Shown: piece after piece, positions 24,581 to 32,854 of the stretch
Layout: the number at the start of each line of letters is the position of its first letter
How positions within the stretch are numbered: the stretch's first letter is position 1
Origin: DASZHJ01 sp035581425
Lineage (GTDB): Bacteria; Pseudomonadota; Alphaproteobacteria; ATCC43930; CGMCC-115725
DNA length: 64,000 nt
Reading direction: 5' to 3'
Assembly (NCBI GenBank): GCA_035581425.1
Contig: DATJVP010000075.1
Span: 1 to 64,000 of the forward strand
Position numbers and translations under genes: made by a program
The notes under the pieces: generated by a model
Databases searched by the model: none
What the model saw: the letters and a program-made list of their open reading frames with translations, nothing else
What the model was told of the DNA's origin: nothing

Positions 24581-25816
24581 GTGACCTCGACACCGCTCGA
24601 GCGGGCGATGGCGCGGGTGGAGGCAGATGCCGCTGCGCGTGAGCCGAGCATGCCAGCGGCGCCGAAAACCGCGCCGCTCCCCGCCGATGCCGCGAGTTCC
24701 GCTGCGCGCAAAGACGACCTCACGCGGGGCCTCGGCTATGACGGCCGCCTCGGCGAACTCTGGCGGCTTTGGCTCGCGACGACGGCGCTCACGCTCCTGA
24801 CACTCGGCTTCTATCGCTTCTGGGGGCGCACGCGCATCCGCCGCTATCTCTGGAGCCGCGCGAGCCTGCTTGGCGACCGCTTCGAATACGACGGAACCGG
24901 GCGCGAGCTTTTCGTGCGCTTCCTGCTGACGGTGGCGGTGGTGCTGGTGCCGCTGGCAGCGATCGGGGTCGCGCTCGAATTCTCGGGGCTGGAGCAGCAG
25001 ACGATCTCGCTCGCGACGCGCTCGGAATTCGCGCTCGCGACATTTCTTTCCTTCGCCGGGCGCTATTTCGGGCAACGCTATCGCCTCAGCCGAACGCTAT
25101 GGCGCGGCCTCAGGGGCGGGCTCGACGGCAATGCCTGGAGCTATGCCTTTCGCGCGGTCGGATACATTCTCCTGCAGATCCTCACGCTGGGTTTCGCGCG
25201 GCCTTGGCAATATTGCGGCCTCTGGCGCTACGAGGCGCGCAACATGCGGCTGGGCGGCCGCCATTTCGAGTTCCGGGGCCGCGGCCGCGAGATCTTCTGG
25301 ACCTGGGCCGCCACTTGGATATTCGGGCTCTACGCGACCGCGGCCTTCGCGCTCATGCTCGGGCTCATGGTTCTCATGACCCTGGGGGTCATGATGGCAC
25401 TGAGCGCCATCCAGATCGGGAACACCCCAAAGTTCGGATTTCACATGATCCTCTCCGGCGTCTCCGGCTACGTCGTCATCTTCGTCGCGATCAGCGCCTT
25501 CTGGATCATCGTGACCAGCGCCTTCGAGCGCCGTTGGCTCGTCTTCTCGATCGCGTCCACTTCTCTCGGCCGCATTCGCATGCGGCTCGAGGCCACGACC
25601 CGCGAGGTCTGCTGGTTCAAGGTCGGGAATTTCCTGCTGACCATTCTGACCCTCAACCTTGCTTGGCCCTTCGTCGCCCACCGCACCCTCGACTTTTACG
25701 CGCGGACGCTCAGCGTCGATGCCGAGGGCTTCGAGGAGCTGAGCCAGACCGAGCCGCCCTCGCGCCCACCGGCATCGGGGCTCGCCGAGATCTTCGACAC
25801 CGCGGGCTTCGCCTGA
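24581..25816 (+). CDS. DUF898 (YjgN-like) membrane protein
   Basis: A 411-residue multi-pass membrane protein. Family motif pattern: GRLGELWRLWLATTALTLLTLGFYRFWGRTRIRRYLWS, followed by GDRFEYDGTGRELF and a repeat of the same in the second half (GFARPWQYCGLWRYEARNM...FEFRGRGREIFW). DUF898 proteins have unknown function. Start GTG 24581 has GAGGGGG upstream. The stop is 4 bp before the M48 peptidase gene, a common pairing suggesting a joint envelope role. Confidence 0.85.
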   Translation: MTSTPLERAMARVEADAAAREPSMPAAPKTAPLPADAASSAARKDDLTRGLGYDGRLGELWRLWLATTALTLLTLGFYRFWGRTRIRRYLWSRASLLGDRFEYDGTGRELFVRFLLTVAVVLVPLAAIGVALEFSGLEQQTISLATRSEFALATFLSFAGRYFGQRYRLSRTLWRGLRGGLDGNAWSYAFRAVGYILLQILTLGFARPWQYCGLWRYEARNMRLGGRHFEFRGRGREIFWTWAATWIFGLYATAAFALMLGLMVLMTLGVMMALSAIQIGNTPKFGFHMILSGVSGYVVIFVAISAFWIIVTSAFERRWLVFSIASTSLGRIRMRLEATTREVCWFKVGNFLLTILTLNLAWPFVAHRTLDFYARTLSVDAEGFEELSQTEPPSRPPASGLAEIFDTAGFA

Positions 25817-25820
25817 GCCC

Positions 25821-26906
25821 ATGTCGATCTTTCCCGCAAGCTACGTCGACGGCCGCACCGCCCTCCGACGCTGGGTGACGGCGACGCTGAAGCAGGACGG
25901 CATCCTGCTCTCCGATGCCGAGGGCCAAGCGCTTGCGAAATGGCCCTGGGCGGAGATCGTGGCCCTCGAGGACGAGAGCGGGCGCGGGCCCATCCGCCTC
26001 GCTCGCGGCGCCGCGCGCCTCACGGTCGAGGCACGAGGCTTCGCCGGGGCGCTCTATGCGGCAGCGCCCGTTCTGAGGCCGCCATCCGCGGCGCGCCGGC
26101 TTCGGCGCGCCGCTCTCGCGATCGCGGCCTCGCTCGCGGCAGTGGCCGCGGTCTGGTGGAGCCTTCCCCGCCTGACCCTTCTCCTGGTGGCGCTCATCCC
26201 CCTGAGCGCGGAGGAGCGCCTGGGGGATCGCGAGTTCAAGGGATTGGGGGTGGCGGTCTGCGAGAATGCCGCGGGCCAAGCGGCACTCGACCGCCTGATC
26301 GCCCGTCTTACCGAGCACGCCAATCTCCGCTTCCACGCGAAGGCCGTCGTCGCGCAATTCGATCTATTCGGCGGCGAGAAGATCGTCAATGCGTTCGCGC
26401 TCCCGGGCGGGCGGATCGTGGTGCTGCGCGGGCTCATCACGCAAGCCGAGAGCGCCGACGAGGTCGCGGGCGTGCTCGGCCACGAGCTCACTCACGTGAT
26501 CAAGCGCCATCCGCTGCGCCGCATGATGGAGGAGGCAGGGCTCGGGGTCCTCTTCGAGACGCTCCTCGGCTACAACACCACGAGCGACGCCGGCAGCCTG
26601 GTGGCGGAATTGAGCTTTACCCGCGCGGAGGAGCGCGAGGCGGATGAGGGCGGGATCGAGCTCTTGAAGCAGGCGGGGATCTCGACCCAGGGCTTCGCCA
26701 CGTTCTTCAAGCGCCTCGCCTCGAAAATGCTGGGCGAGCCACCGGCGCTGTTGAATACACACCCCGCGACCGCCGAGCGCATAGCCGCCGCCGAGGCGGC
26801 GGCAGCGGTTCCAGGCACCTCGCCCGCGCTCTCGTCCACGGACTGGAACGCGCTCAAGCACATCTGCGACGGGACGCCGGTGCCGGGAGGCGAAAAACCG
26901 AAATAG
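25821..26906 (+). CDS. M48-family membrane metalloprotease
   Basis: A 361-residue protein. A soluble N-terminal part, one transmembrane stretch at about 93-130, then the peptidase domain: LGHELTHVIKRH supplies the zinc HExxH motif, EEREADEGG the third ligand (Glu), and NTHPATAERIAA the conserved C-terminal His. It probably degrades envelope proteins. It sits 4 bp behind the DUF898 gene. Confidence 0.85.
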   Translation: MSIFPASYVDGRTALRRWVTATLKQDGILLSDAEGQALAKWPWAEIVALEDESGRGPIRLARGAARLTVEARGFAGALYAAAPVLRPPSAARRLRRAALAIAASLAAVAAVWWSLPRLTLLLVALIPLSAEERLGDREFKGLGVAVCENAAGQAALDRLIARLTEHANLRFHAKAVVAQFDLFGGEKIVNAFALPGGRIVVLRGLITQAESADEVAGVLGHELTHVIKRHPLRRMMEEAGLGVLFETLLGYNTTSDAGSLVAELSFTRAEEREADEGGIELLKQAGISTQGFATFFKRLASKMLGEPPALLNTHPATAERIAAAEAAAAVPGTSPALSSTDWNALKHICDGTPVPGGEKPK

Positions 26907-26911
26907 ACCGT

Positions 26912-26942
26912 CACTTTCCCATCGCGTAGCGAAGGGAAAGTG
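26912..26942 (+). terminator. Strong hairpin after the M48 peptidase gene
   Basis: CACTTTCCC / GGGAAAGTG outer stem and TCGC / GCGA inner stem around a GTA loop, with one A-A mismatch between them. It begins 6 bp after the stop codon. No T-run, but the 31-base structure is nearly perfect. Confidence 0.65.
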
Positions 26943-26961
26943 GGGGAGCTATAATCCGCAA

Positions 26962-27153
26962 ATGGAACACTACCTCCCGATCCTCGTGGTCATCGCCATG
27001 CTCGCGACCTTGGGCGTGCTCGGGCTTGGGCTCTTCAACATGGCGCGCGGCGGCAGCGCCAGGACGTCGAACAAGCTCATGCAGTCGCGCGTACTGTTGC
27101 AGGGCGTGGCGCTGCTGCTGTTCATTCTCTTCATGTGGCTCTTCCGGCGCTGA
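26962..27153 (+). CDS. HIG1-domain (twin transmembrane) protein
   Basis: A 63-residue protein with two helices around a short basic loop: YLPILVVIAMLATLGVLGLGLFNMA, GGSARTSNKLMQSRVLLQG, ALLLFILFMWLFRR. The loop KLMQSRVLLQ is the HIG1 signature linked to respiratory complex assembly. It lies 9 bp before the adenosyltransferase gene, an arrangement frequent in alphaproteobacteria. Confidence 0.85.
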   Translation: MEHYLPILVVIAMLATLGVLGLGLFNMARGGSARTSNKLMQSRVLLQGVALLLFILFMWLFRR

Positions 27154-27162
27154 GGCCGTGCG

Positions 27163-27732
27163 ATGGTGAGGCTCACGCGCATCTACACCCGCGGCGGCGA
27201 CCAGGGCGAGACCTCGCTCACCGGCGGCGCGCGCGTCAAGAAGAACTCGCTGCGGATCGAGGCGATCGGCACCGTCGATGAGACGAATGCCGTCATCGGC
27301 ATCGCGCGGCTGCGGACCGGCGAGAGCGACGGCATCGCGGGATTCGACGGAATGCTCGCGCGCATCCAGAACGACCTCTTCGATCTCGGGGCCGACCTCT
27401 CGACGCCGGCGGATGACACCAAAGCGCTCCGCATCTCAGCGACGCAAGTGGAGCGCCTCGAACGCGAGATCGACTCCTTGAATGCCTTGCTGCAGCCGCT
27501 TGAAAGCTTCGTGCTGCCCGGCGGCGGGGAGCTCGCGGCGGCACTGCATCTCGCGCGGACGGTGACGCGACGGGCCGAGCGTGTGACGGTAGCGCTCGCT
27601 GCGGAAGAGAAAGTCAACGCCGAGGCCGTCAAATACCTCAATCGACTCTCGGATCATCTTTTCGTGCTCGCGCGCACCGCGAACGATCAAGGTCGCTCCG
27701 ACGTGCTCTGGCGGCCCGGCGCCAATCATTAA
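27163..27732 (+). CDS. Cob(I)alamin adenosyltransferase (PduO type)
   Basis: A 189-residue ATR that makes adenosylcobalamin from ATP and cob(I)alamin. N-terminal ATP loop YTRGGDQGETSLTGG, then DETNAVIG, and the C-terminal signature RRAERVTVAL...NAEAVKYLNRLSDHLFVLAR. It belongs with the AdoCbl-dependent ribonucleotide reductase at 52.4 kb as cofactor supplier. Confidence 0.9.
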   Translation: MVRLTRIYTRGGDQGETSLTGGARVKKNSLRIEAIGTVDETNAVIGIARLRTGESDGIAGFDGMLARIQNDLFDLGADLSTPADDTKALRISATQVERLEREIDSLNALLQPLESFVLPGGGELAAALHLARTVTRRAERVTVALAAEEKVNAEAVKYLNRLSDHLFVLARTANDQGRSDVLWRPGANH

Positions 27733-27838
27733 TAGGCGGTGCCGATCGCGTGACAGGAAAGGCTTGCCATAGTCTTTCGCACATGCACAATTCCCGCCCA
27801 CCTCAACGCCAAGCCCTGAAAGCGGCGGGATTTCGCTC

Positions 27839-28588
27839 ATGAAAGTGCTGGTCGCGGTCAAGCGGGTGATCGACTACAACGTCAAGATCCGCGTCAAGGC
27901 GGACAAGACTGGGGTCGAGACCGCCAACGTCAAGATGTCCATGAACCCCTTCGACGAGATCGGCGTCGAGGAGGCGATCCGGCTCAAGGAGAAAGGCGCG
28001 GCGAGCGAGATCGTCGCGGTCTCGCTGGGCCCGCAAGGCTGCCAGGAAACGATCCGCACCGCGCTCGCGATGGGCGCGGACCGCGGCATCCACGTGCTGA
28101 CGGACGCGGAGCTGCAGCCGCTCGCGGTCGCGAAGCTCCTGAAGGCGGTCGTCGCGAAGGAGCAGCCGGGCCTTGTCATCCTCGGCAAGCAGGCGATCGA
28201 CGACGATTGCAATCAGACGGGCCAGATGCTCTCGGCGCTCCTCGGCTGGGCGCAGGGCACCTTCACCTCGAAGCTCGCGATCGCCGACGGCAAGGCGACG
28301 GTGACACGCGAGGTCGATGGCGGGCTCGAGACCGTCGAGCTCAAGATGCCGGTGGTCATCACCACCGATCTCCGCTTGAACGAGCCCCGCTACGCGTCGC
28401 TGCCGAACATCATGAAGGCGAAGAAGAAGCCGATCGAGCAGCTCACGCCCGAGGCGCTCGGCGTCGATGTCGCGCCGCGGCTCCAGACGATCAAGGTCGA
28501 GGAGCCCGCGAAGCGCCAAGGCGGCAAGAAGGTCGCCTCGGCCGCCGAGCTCGTGGACAAGCTGCACAACGAAGCGCGGGTGATCTGA
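27839..28588 (+). CDS. etfB: Electron transfer flavoprotein beta subunit
   Basis: A 249-residue protein starting MKVLVAVKRVIDYNVKIRVK. It has the AMP-binding segment VAVSLGPQGCQETIRTALAMGAD, the ETF-beta signature VDGGLETVELKMPVVITTDLRLNEPRY, and PNIMKAKKKPIEQL with the recognition loop region. It forms a heterodimer with EtfA that carries electrons from acyl-CoA dehydrogenases to ETF-QO (encoded at 60.3-62 kb). One-base stop/start overlap with etfA. Confidence 0.95.
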   Translation: MKVLVAVKRVIDYNVKIRVKADKTGVETANVKMSMNPFDEIGVEEAIRLKEKGAASEIVAVSLGPQGCQETIRTALAMGADRGIHVLTDAELQPLAVAKLLKAVVAKEQPGLVILGKQAIDDDCNQTGQMLSALLGWAQGTFTSKLAIADGKATVTREVDGGLETVELKMPVVITTDLRLNEPRYASLPNIMKAKKKPIEQLTPEALGVDVAPRLQTIKVEEPAKRQGGKKVASAAELVDKLHNEARVI

Positions 28589-29532
28589 TGACGAGCCTCG
28601 TCCTCGCCGAGCATGACGGCGCCGGCCTCAAGCCCGCGACCCTCAACGCCGTTGCCGCCGCGCAAGCGATCGGCGGCGAAATCCACCTCCTCGTCGCGGG
28701 CGCGAGCTGCCGCGGTGCCGCTGAGGCCGGAGCCAAGGTGAAGGGTGTGGCGAAAGTGCTCCTCGCCGACGACGCCTCGCTCGCCCACCCGCTCGCGGAG
28801 GATTTGGCGCCGCTCGTGGTGAAGCTCGCCCCGGGCTACACGCATCTGCTCGCGCCCTCCACGACCTTCGGCAAGAACGTGATGCCGCGGATTGCGGCGC
28901 TCCTCGACGTGGCCCAAATCTCGGACATCACCGCGGTCCTATCGCCCGACACTTTCGTCCGTCCGATCTATGCCGGAAACGCGCTCGCGACCGTGCAATC
29001 GAAGGACAAGATCAAGGCGATCACGGTGCGGCTCACGGCCTTCCCCGCGGCCGCCGCCGAGGGCGGCAGCGCCGTGATCGAAAGCGTTCCCGCGGCTCCC
29101 GCCTCCGGCCTCTCGCATTTCTTGGGGCAGGAGCTCTCGAAGTCCGAGCGGCCGGAGCTGACGGCCGCGCGCATCGTCGTCTCCGGCGGGCGCGGCATGC
29201 AGTCCGGCGACAACTTCCACCTCCTCGACAAGATCGCGGACAAGCTCCACGCCGCCGTCGGCGCCTCGCGCGCGGCGGTCGATGCGGGCTTCGTGCCAAA
29301 CGACTATCAGGTGGGCCAGACCGGCAAGATCGTTGCGCCCGACCTCTACATCGCCGTCGGCATCTCCGGCGCGATCCAGCATCTTGCGGGCATGAAGGAC
29401 AGCAAGGTCATCGTCGCCATAAACAAGGACGAGGAGGCGCCGATCTTCCAGGTCGCGGATTACGGCCTCGTGGGCGACCTCTTCAAGATCTTGCCCGAGC
29501 TCGAGGCCGAGCTCGAGAAGCAACTGAAATAG
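28588..29532 (+). CDS. etfA: Electron transfer flavoprotein alpha subunit
   Basis: A 314-residue FAD-binding subunit. The N-terminal domain has TSLVLAEHDG and TAVLSPDTFVRPIYAGNALATV. The C-terminal FAD domain has ARIVVSGGRGM, DAGFVPNDYQVGQTGKIVAP and LYIAVGISGAIQHLAGM, then VAINKDEEAPIFQVADYGLVGDL. Start ATG 28588 overlaps the etfB stop. Confidence 0.95.
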   Translation: MTSLVLAEHDGAGLKPATLNAVAAAQAIGGEIHLLVAGASCRGAAEAGAKVKGVAKVLLADDASLAHPLAEDLAPLVVKLAPGYTHLLAPSTTFGKNVMPRIAALLDVAQISDITAVLSPDTFVRPIYAGNALATVQSKDKIKAITVRLTAFPAAAAEGGSAVIESVPAAPASGLSHFLGQELSKSERPELTAARIVVSGGRGMQSGDNFHLLDKIADKLHAAVGASRAAVDAGFVPNDYQVGQTGKIVAPDLYIAVGISGAIQHLAGMKDSKVIVAINKDEEAPIFQVADYGLVGDLFKILPELEAELEKQLK

Positions 29533-29572
29533 CCGCGGCGCCTCGAGCGCCTAGCCACGGGAAGGCACCGAC

Positions 29573-30445
29573 ATGATCAAGACCATCGGGGTGATCGGCG
29601 CAGGACAGATGGGCAGCGGCATCGCCCATGTCTGCGCTCTCAAAGGCTACGACGTGACGATGTCCGACATCGATCCCGCTGCGCTCGACCGCGCAATCGG
29701 CGCCATCGACCGTAATCTCGGCCGCCAGGTCGCATCCGGCAAGGTCGCGGAGGCCGAGAAGGCGGCGGCGCTCAAGCGCATCCACACCAGCACCGACTAC
29801 GCGGCCTTCCGCGACTGCGACATCGTTGTGGAGGCCGCGGCCGAGAAGGAGGCGGTGAAGCGCGAGATCTTCAAGCACCTCGTGCCGAACCTGAAACCGG
29901 ACGCGATCGTCGCCAGCAACACCTCCTCGATCTCGATCACGCGGCTCGCCGCCGCGACCGACCGGCCCGGCAAATTCATCGGCATGCATTTCATGAACCC
30001 GGTGCCGGTGATGATGCTGGTCGAGATCATCCGCGGAATTGCTACTGACGAGGCGACCTTCCAATCCGTGCGGGAGCTCGCGGTTAAGCTGGAGAAGACA
30101 CCCGTCGCGGCCGAGGATTTCCCGGCCTTCATCGTCAACCGCATCCTGCTGCCGATGATCAACGAGGCCGTCTACACGCTCTATGAAGGCGTGGGCTCCG
30201 TTGAATCGATCGACATCGCCATGCGCCTCGGCGCCAATCACCGCATGGGGCCGCTGGAGCTCGCGGATTTCATCGGCCTCGATACGTGCCTGGAGATCAT
30301 GCACGTGCTCTACGAGGGCCTCGCCGACAGCAAATACCGCCCCTGCCCACTCCTCGTGAAATACGTCGAGGCCGGCTGGCTCGGTCGCAAATCCAGCCGC
30401 GGCTTCTACGACTATCGCGGTGCAAAGCCGGTGCCGACGCGCTGA
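29573..30445 (+). CDS. hbd: 3-hydroxybutyryl-CoA dehydrogenase
   Basis: A 290-residue NAD-dependent enzyme. Rossmann motif IGVIGAGQMGSGIAHVCA, catalytic His in GMHFMNPVPVM, and C-terminal domain signature DFPAFIVNRILLPMINEAVYTLYEGV and GPLELADFIGLDTCL. It oxidises 3-hydroxyacyl-CoA in beta-oxidation or butanoate metabolism. GGGAAGG precedes the ATG. It is placed directly after etfBA, consistent with one acyl-CoA oxidation operon. Confidence 0.9.
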   Translation: MIKTIGVIGAGQMGSGIAHVCALKGYDVTMSDIDPAALDRAIGAIDRNLGRQVASGKVAEAEKAAALKRIHTSTDYAAFRDCDIVVEAAAEKEAVKREIFKHLVPNLKPDAIVASNTSSISITRLAAATDRPGKFIGMHFMNPVPVMMLVEIIRGIATDEATFQSVRELAVKLEKTPVAAEDFPAFIVNRILLPMINEAVYTLYEGVGSVESIDIAMRLGANHRMGPLELADFIGLDTCLEIMHVLYEGLADSKYRPCPLLVKYVEAGWLGRKSSRGFYDYRGAKPVPTR

Positions 30446-30568
30446 GGCCGGCAGCAAATTTCACTTATATGACAAGCACATCCCCTGCTTCTCGGGCGCT
30501 GGCCTTTCACCAGATGTTGTGGCAGGATCGCCGCGCATGAGATGGCCGCACCCTAGACGGACCCCCTG

Positions 30569-31132
30569 ATGCCGGCGAGCCCCGAGCGCTGTCCGGCATT
30601 GGTACTCAACGCCGATTTTCGGCCGCTGAGTTATTTTCCTCTCTCGTTGTGGTCATGGCAGGATGCGGTGAAGGCGGTCTTTCTAGACCGCGTCAACATC
30701 ATCTCCGAATACGACACGGTCGTTCGCAGCCCGAGCTTCGAGATGCGGCTCCCGAGCGTGATCTCGCTCAAGGAGTACATCGCGACTGCGCGCCAACCGG
30801 CCTTCACGCGGTTCAACGTGTTCCTGCGCGACAGCTTCGTCTGCCAGTACTGCGGCGAAGCGCGACCCTCGCACGATCTCACCTTCGACCACGTAGTGCC
30901 GCGCTCGCGCGGCGGGCGTACGGTCTGGAGCAACGTCGTGACCGCCTGCTCCGGCTGCAATCTGTTGAAGGGCAATCGCCTGCCGCAGGAGAGCGGCATG
31001 CACCCGCGCCATCCGCCGATGCAGCCCTCGACCGTGCTGCTGCAGGAGAACGGCCGGGCCTTCCCGCCGAACTTCCTGCACCATAGCTGGCGCGACTTCC
31101 TCTACTGGGATACCGAGCTGGATCCGGTCTGA
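30569..31132 (+). CDS. HNH endonuclease
   Basis: A 187-residue protein with the conserved N-terminus CPALVLNADFRPLSYFPLS. The HNH nuclease core is FVCQYCGEARPSHDLTFDHVVPRSRGG with zinc Cys pairs CxxC...CSGCN and catalytic His in FDHVVP. This family is a near-universal single gene in many proteobacteria and not obviously part of a defence system here. It converges with a small lipoprotein gene 10 bp away. Confidence 0.85.
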   Translation: MPASPERCPALVLNADFRPLSYFPLSLWSWQDAVKAVFLDRVNIISEYDTVVRSPSFEMRLPSVISLKEYIATARQPAFTRFNVFLRDSFVCQYCGEARPSHDLTFDHVVPRSRGGRTVWSNVVTACSGCNLLKGNRLPQESGMHPRHPPMQPSTVLLQENGRAFPPNFLHHSWRDFLYWDTELDPV

Positions 31133-31142
31133 CCGACGCCGA

Positions 31143-31331
31143 TCAGGGCTGCGAAGCGCGCCAGGGCGCCGAACTCTGCTGGCCGATCCCGAAGAGCGTG
31201 GAACCGCCGCTTCGCAGCGAGGCAGATACGTCCTGGTCGATGCCGACCGACGGCGGCACGTCGGTATCGGCGCACGCGCCGAGCGCCAGGAATGCGAGCG
31301 CCGCGAGCATCTTCGCCGTTCTACGGGTCAT
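31143..31331 (-). CDS. Small lipoprotein
   Basis: A 62-residue protein with a lipoprotein signal TRRTAKMLAALAFLALGAC (lipobox LGAC) and a short acidic tail DVPPSVGIDQDVSASL... Start 31331 is fixed by GAGGAGAGAGG just upstream. Function unknown. Confidence 0.7.
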   Translation of the reverse strand: MTRRTAKMLAALAFLALGACADTDVPPSVGIDQDVSASLRSGGSTLFGIGQQSSAPWRASQP

Positions 31332-31555
31332 GCCTCTCTCCTCGTGCCGCACGTTCTGGATGTGGGAACGGCTCCAGGAGAATCCAAGCCGCTGCGCAGC
31401 AATCATGAACGGCAAGCGTGTGACATCGCGAGATCCCCGGCATTTTATGAAAATCCCCCTCCACGCAACTGCGATCACGATGCGGCAAGGCGGCAGGTTT
31501 GCCAAGCCTCGTCGTGCTTTAGCCCGCCCTCTGCGGCGATTTGAGAGGTCTGCGA

Positions 31556-31584
31556 TTGACCCCGGCGCCGGCCCTCATTAGGGT
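31556..31584 (+). promoter_or_regulatory. Sigma-70-type promoter candidate before the ACT-domain gene
   Basis: TTGACC, 17-base spacer, TAGGGT. Transcription would begin near 31591, leaving a leader of about 110 bases that contains an inverted repeat at 31636-31661. The rest of the 372-base gap 31332-31703 shows no recognised gene. Confidence 0.4.
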
Positions 31585-31635
31585 CGCGCTCATGGGACGG
31601 ACCTTCGACCTCCGGCTCGGCCGGCGAATTAGGCT

Positions 31636-31661
31636 CGCAATCCGACTTAGCGCGGATTGCG
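31636..31661 (+). promoter_or_regulatory. Leader hairpin before the ACT-domain gene
   Basis: Perfect 9-bp inverted repeat CGCAATCCG / CGGATTGCG with an 8-base loop, 43 bp before the start codon at 31704. Its left arm overlaps Leu/Ile-rich codons of a possible leader ORF starting at 31592. Confidence 0.4.
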
Positions 31662-31703
31662 CCGCAGCCTATCGCCCATTTGCCGAGCTCGAGGAGTCCT
31701 CCC

Positions 31704-32003
31704 ATGTCCTGCGCCTTAGAGAGCGCCCGTAGTTCCGAAACCCAGCCCACCGCCTGCTTCTCCGTCAGTGCCGATGCCGATCCCGGGGTCATGCCGCGGG
31801 TGCTCGAGGTTTTTGCCAAGCGCGGTCTGGTGCCGACCTTCTGGACGAGCCGCGTGGGCGCCGAGCGCGACCTCACCATCGACATCCAGATGCGCGGCAT
31901 GGAGAGCGACCTCGCGGATTACGTCGCGCAAACGCTGCGGCAGATCGTCGGCGTAGAAGTCGTGCTCACTTCCGAGAAGCGCGCTAGACTCACGGGGACA
32001 TGA
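31704..32003 (+). CDS. ACT-domain protein (acetolactate synthase small-subunit-like)
   Basis: A 99-residue protein made mostly of one ACT domain: CFSVSADADPGVMPRVLEVFAKRGLVPTFW, then a strand pair RDLTIDIQMRG and QIVGVEVVLTSEKR. The pattern is closest to IlvH/IlvM-type regulatory subunits, but no large subunit is adjacent. Start 31704 follows GAGGAG at seven bases. The 3' end overlaps the Nudix gene start by 4 bases (ATGA), so the two are coupled. Confidence 0.75.
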   Translation: MSCALESARSSETQPTACFSVSADADPGVMPRVLEVFAKRGLVPTFWTSRVGAERDLTIDIQMRGMESDLADYVAQTLRQIVGVEVVLTSEKRARLTGT

Positions 32004-32851
32004 CCCTCTTTCGCCACATCCATGCCTGCAACAGCTATCGCCCCGAGCGTTTCCTGCCGCTCCTCCTCGAGGGCGAGCGCGTGGGCTATCTGCGTCGCGA
32101 CAACGCCGAGGTCCTGCGGAGCTTCCCCGACGTCTTCGCGATCGGCGCCGATGCCGCGGAGCTCCGCATCGCCGGCGACGCGGCCAGCCGTACGGCCGCG
32201 CTCGATCAAGTGGTCGAGGCGCTCGTCGCGAAGGGGCTCGTCGGCAAATGGCGAAACGAGGTCTTCGCAGTTGCGCCGCGTTGGGGCGCGCCGCCGGTCT
32301 TCAATCTCGACCGCGGCGCCGTAAGCTTCTTCGGCGTCCGCGCATACGGCGTGCACATGAACGGCTATCGCCGCATGACGGACGGCATCTGGCTTTGGAT
32401 CGGGCGGCGGAGCCCGCTCAAGCTGGTCTCGCCCGGTAAGCTCGACAATCTCGTTGCCGGCGGTGTCGGCGGCGGGCTCGGCGCCTGGGAGACCCTCGTC
32501 AAGGAAGCGGAGGAAGAAGCGTCGATTCCGGAATCGCTGGTGAACCGCGCGCGCGCCGTCGGCGCCGTCTCCTACAAGATGGAAGTGACGCAGGGCCTCC
32601 GCGACGATGTCCTCTTCCTCTACGACCTCGAGACGCCTGCGGAATTCGTGCCGGAGAACCGCGACGGCGAACTCGTGGAGTTCATGCCGATGAAGGCTGG
32701 CGAGGCGCTCGCACGGGTGCGCGACAGCGACGACTTCAAGTTCAACGTCAATCTCACCATCATCGACTTCGCGCTCCGGCACGGCCTGCTGAGGCCCGAG
32801 GACCCCGACTATCTCGCGCTCCTGGTGGGCCTGCATCGGGGCGGCAACTAG
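32000..32851 (+). CDS. DUF4743-Nudix hydrolase
   Basis: A 283-residue protein. The N-terminal DUF4743 domain (residues about 10-115) precedes a Nudix domain with box GVGGGLGAWETLVKEAEEEASI near 152-174, matching Gx5Ex7xExxEE-type spacing. The same domain pair occurs in fungal/plant Nudix proteins related to thiamine pyrophosphokinase fusions, which act on damaged thiamine diphosphate. That activity is an inference here. Coupled to the upstream ACT-domain gene. Confidence 0.8.
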   Translation: MTLFRHIHACNSYRPERFLPLLLEGERVGYLRRDNAEVLRSFPDVFAIGADAAELRIAGDAASRTAALDQVVEALVAKGLVGKWRNEVFAVAPRWGAPPVFNLDRGAVSFFGVRAYGVHMNGYRRMTDGIWLWIGRRSPLKLVSPGKLDNLVAGGVGGGLGAWETLVKEAEEEASIPESLVNRARAVGAVSYKMEVTQGLRDDVLFLYDLETPAEFVPENRDGELVEFMPMKAGEALARVRDSDDFKFNVNLTIIDFALRHGLLRPEDPDYLALLVGLHRGGN

Positions 32852-32854
32852 CGC

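Noticed and set aside
30468..30539. 23-codon plus-strand ORF between hbd and the HNH gene
   Set aside because: No ribosome-binding sequence and no distinctive protein features.
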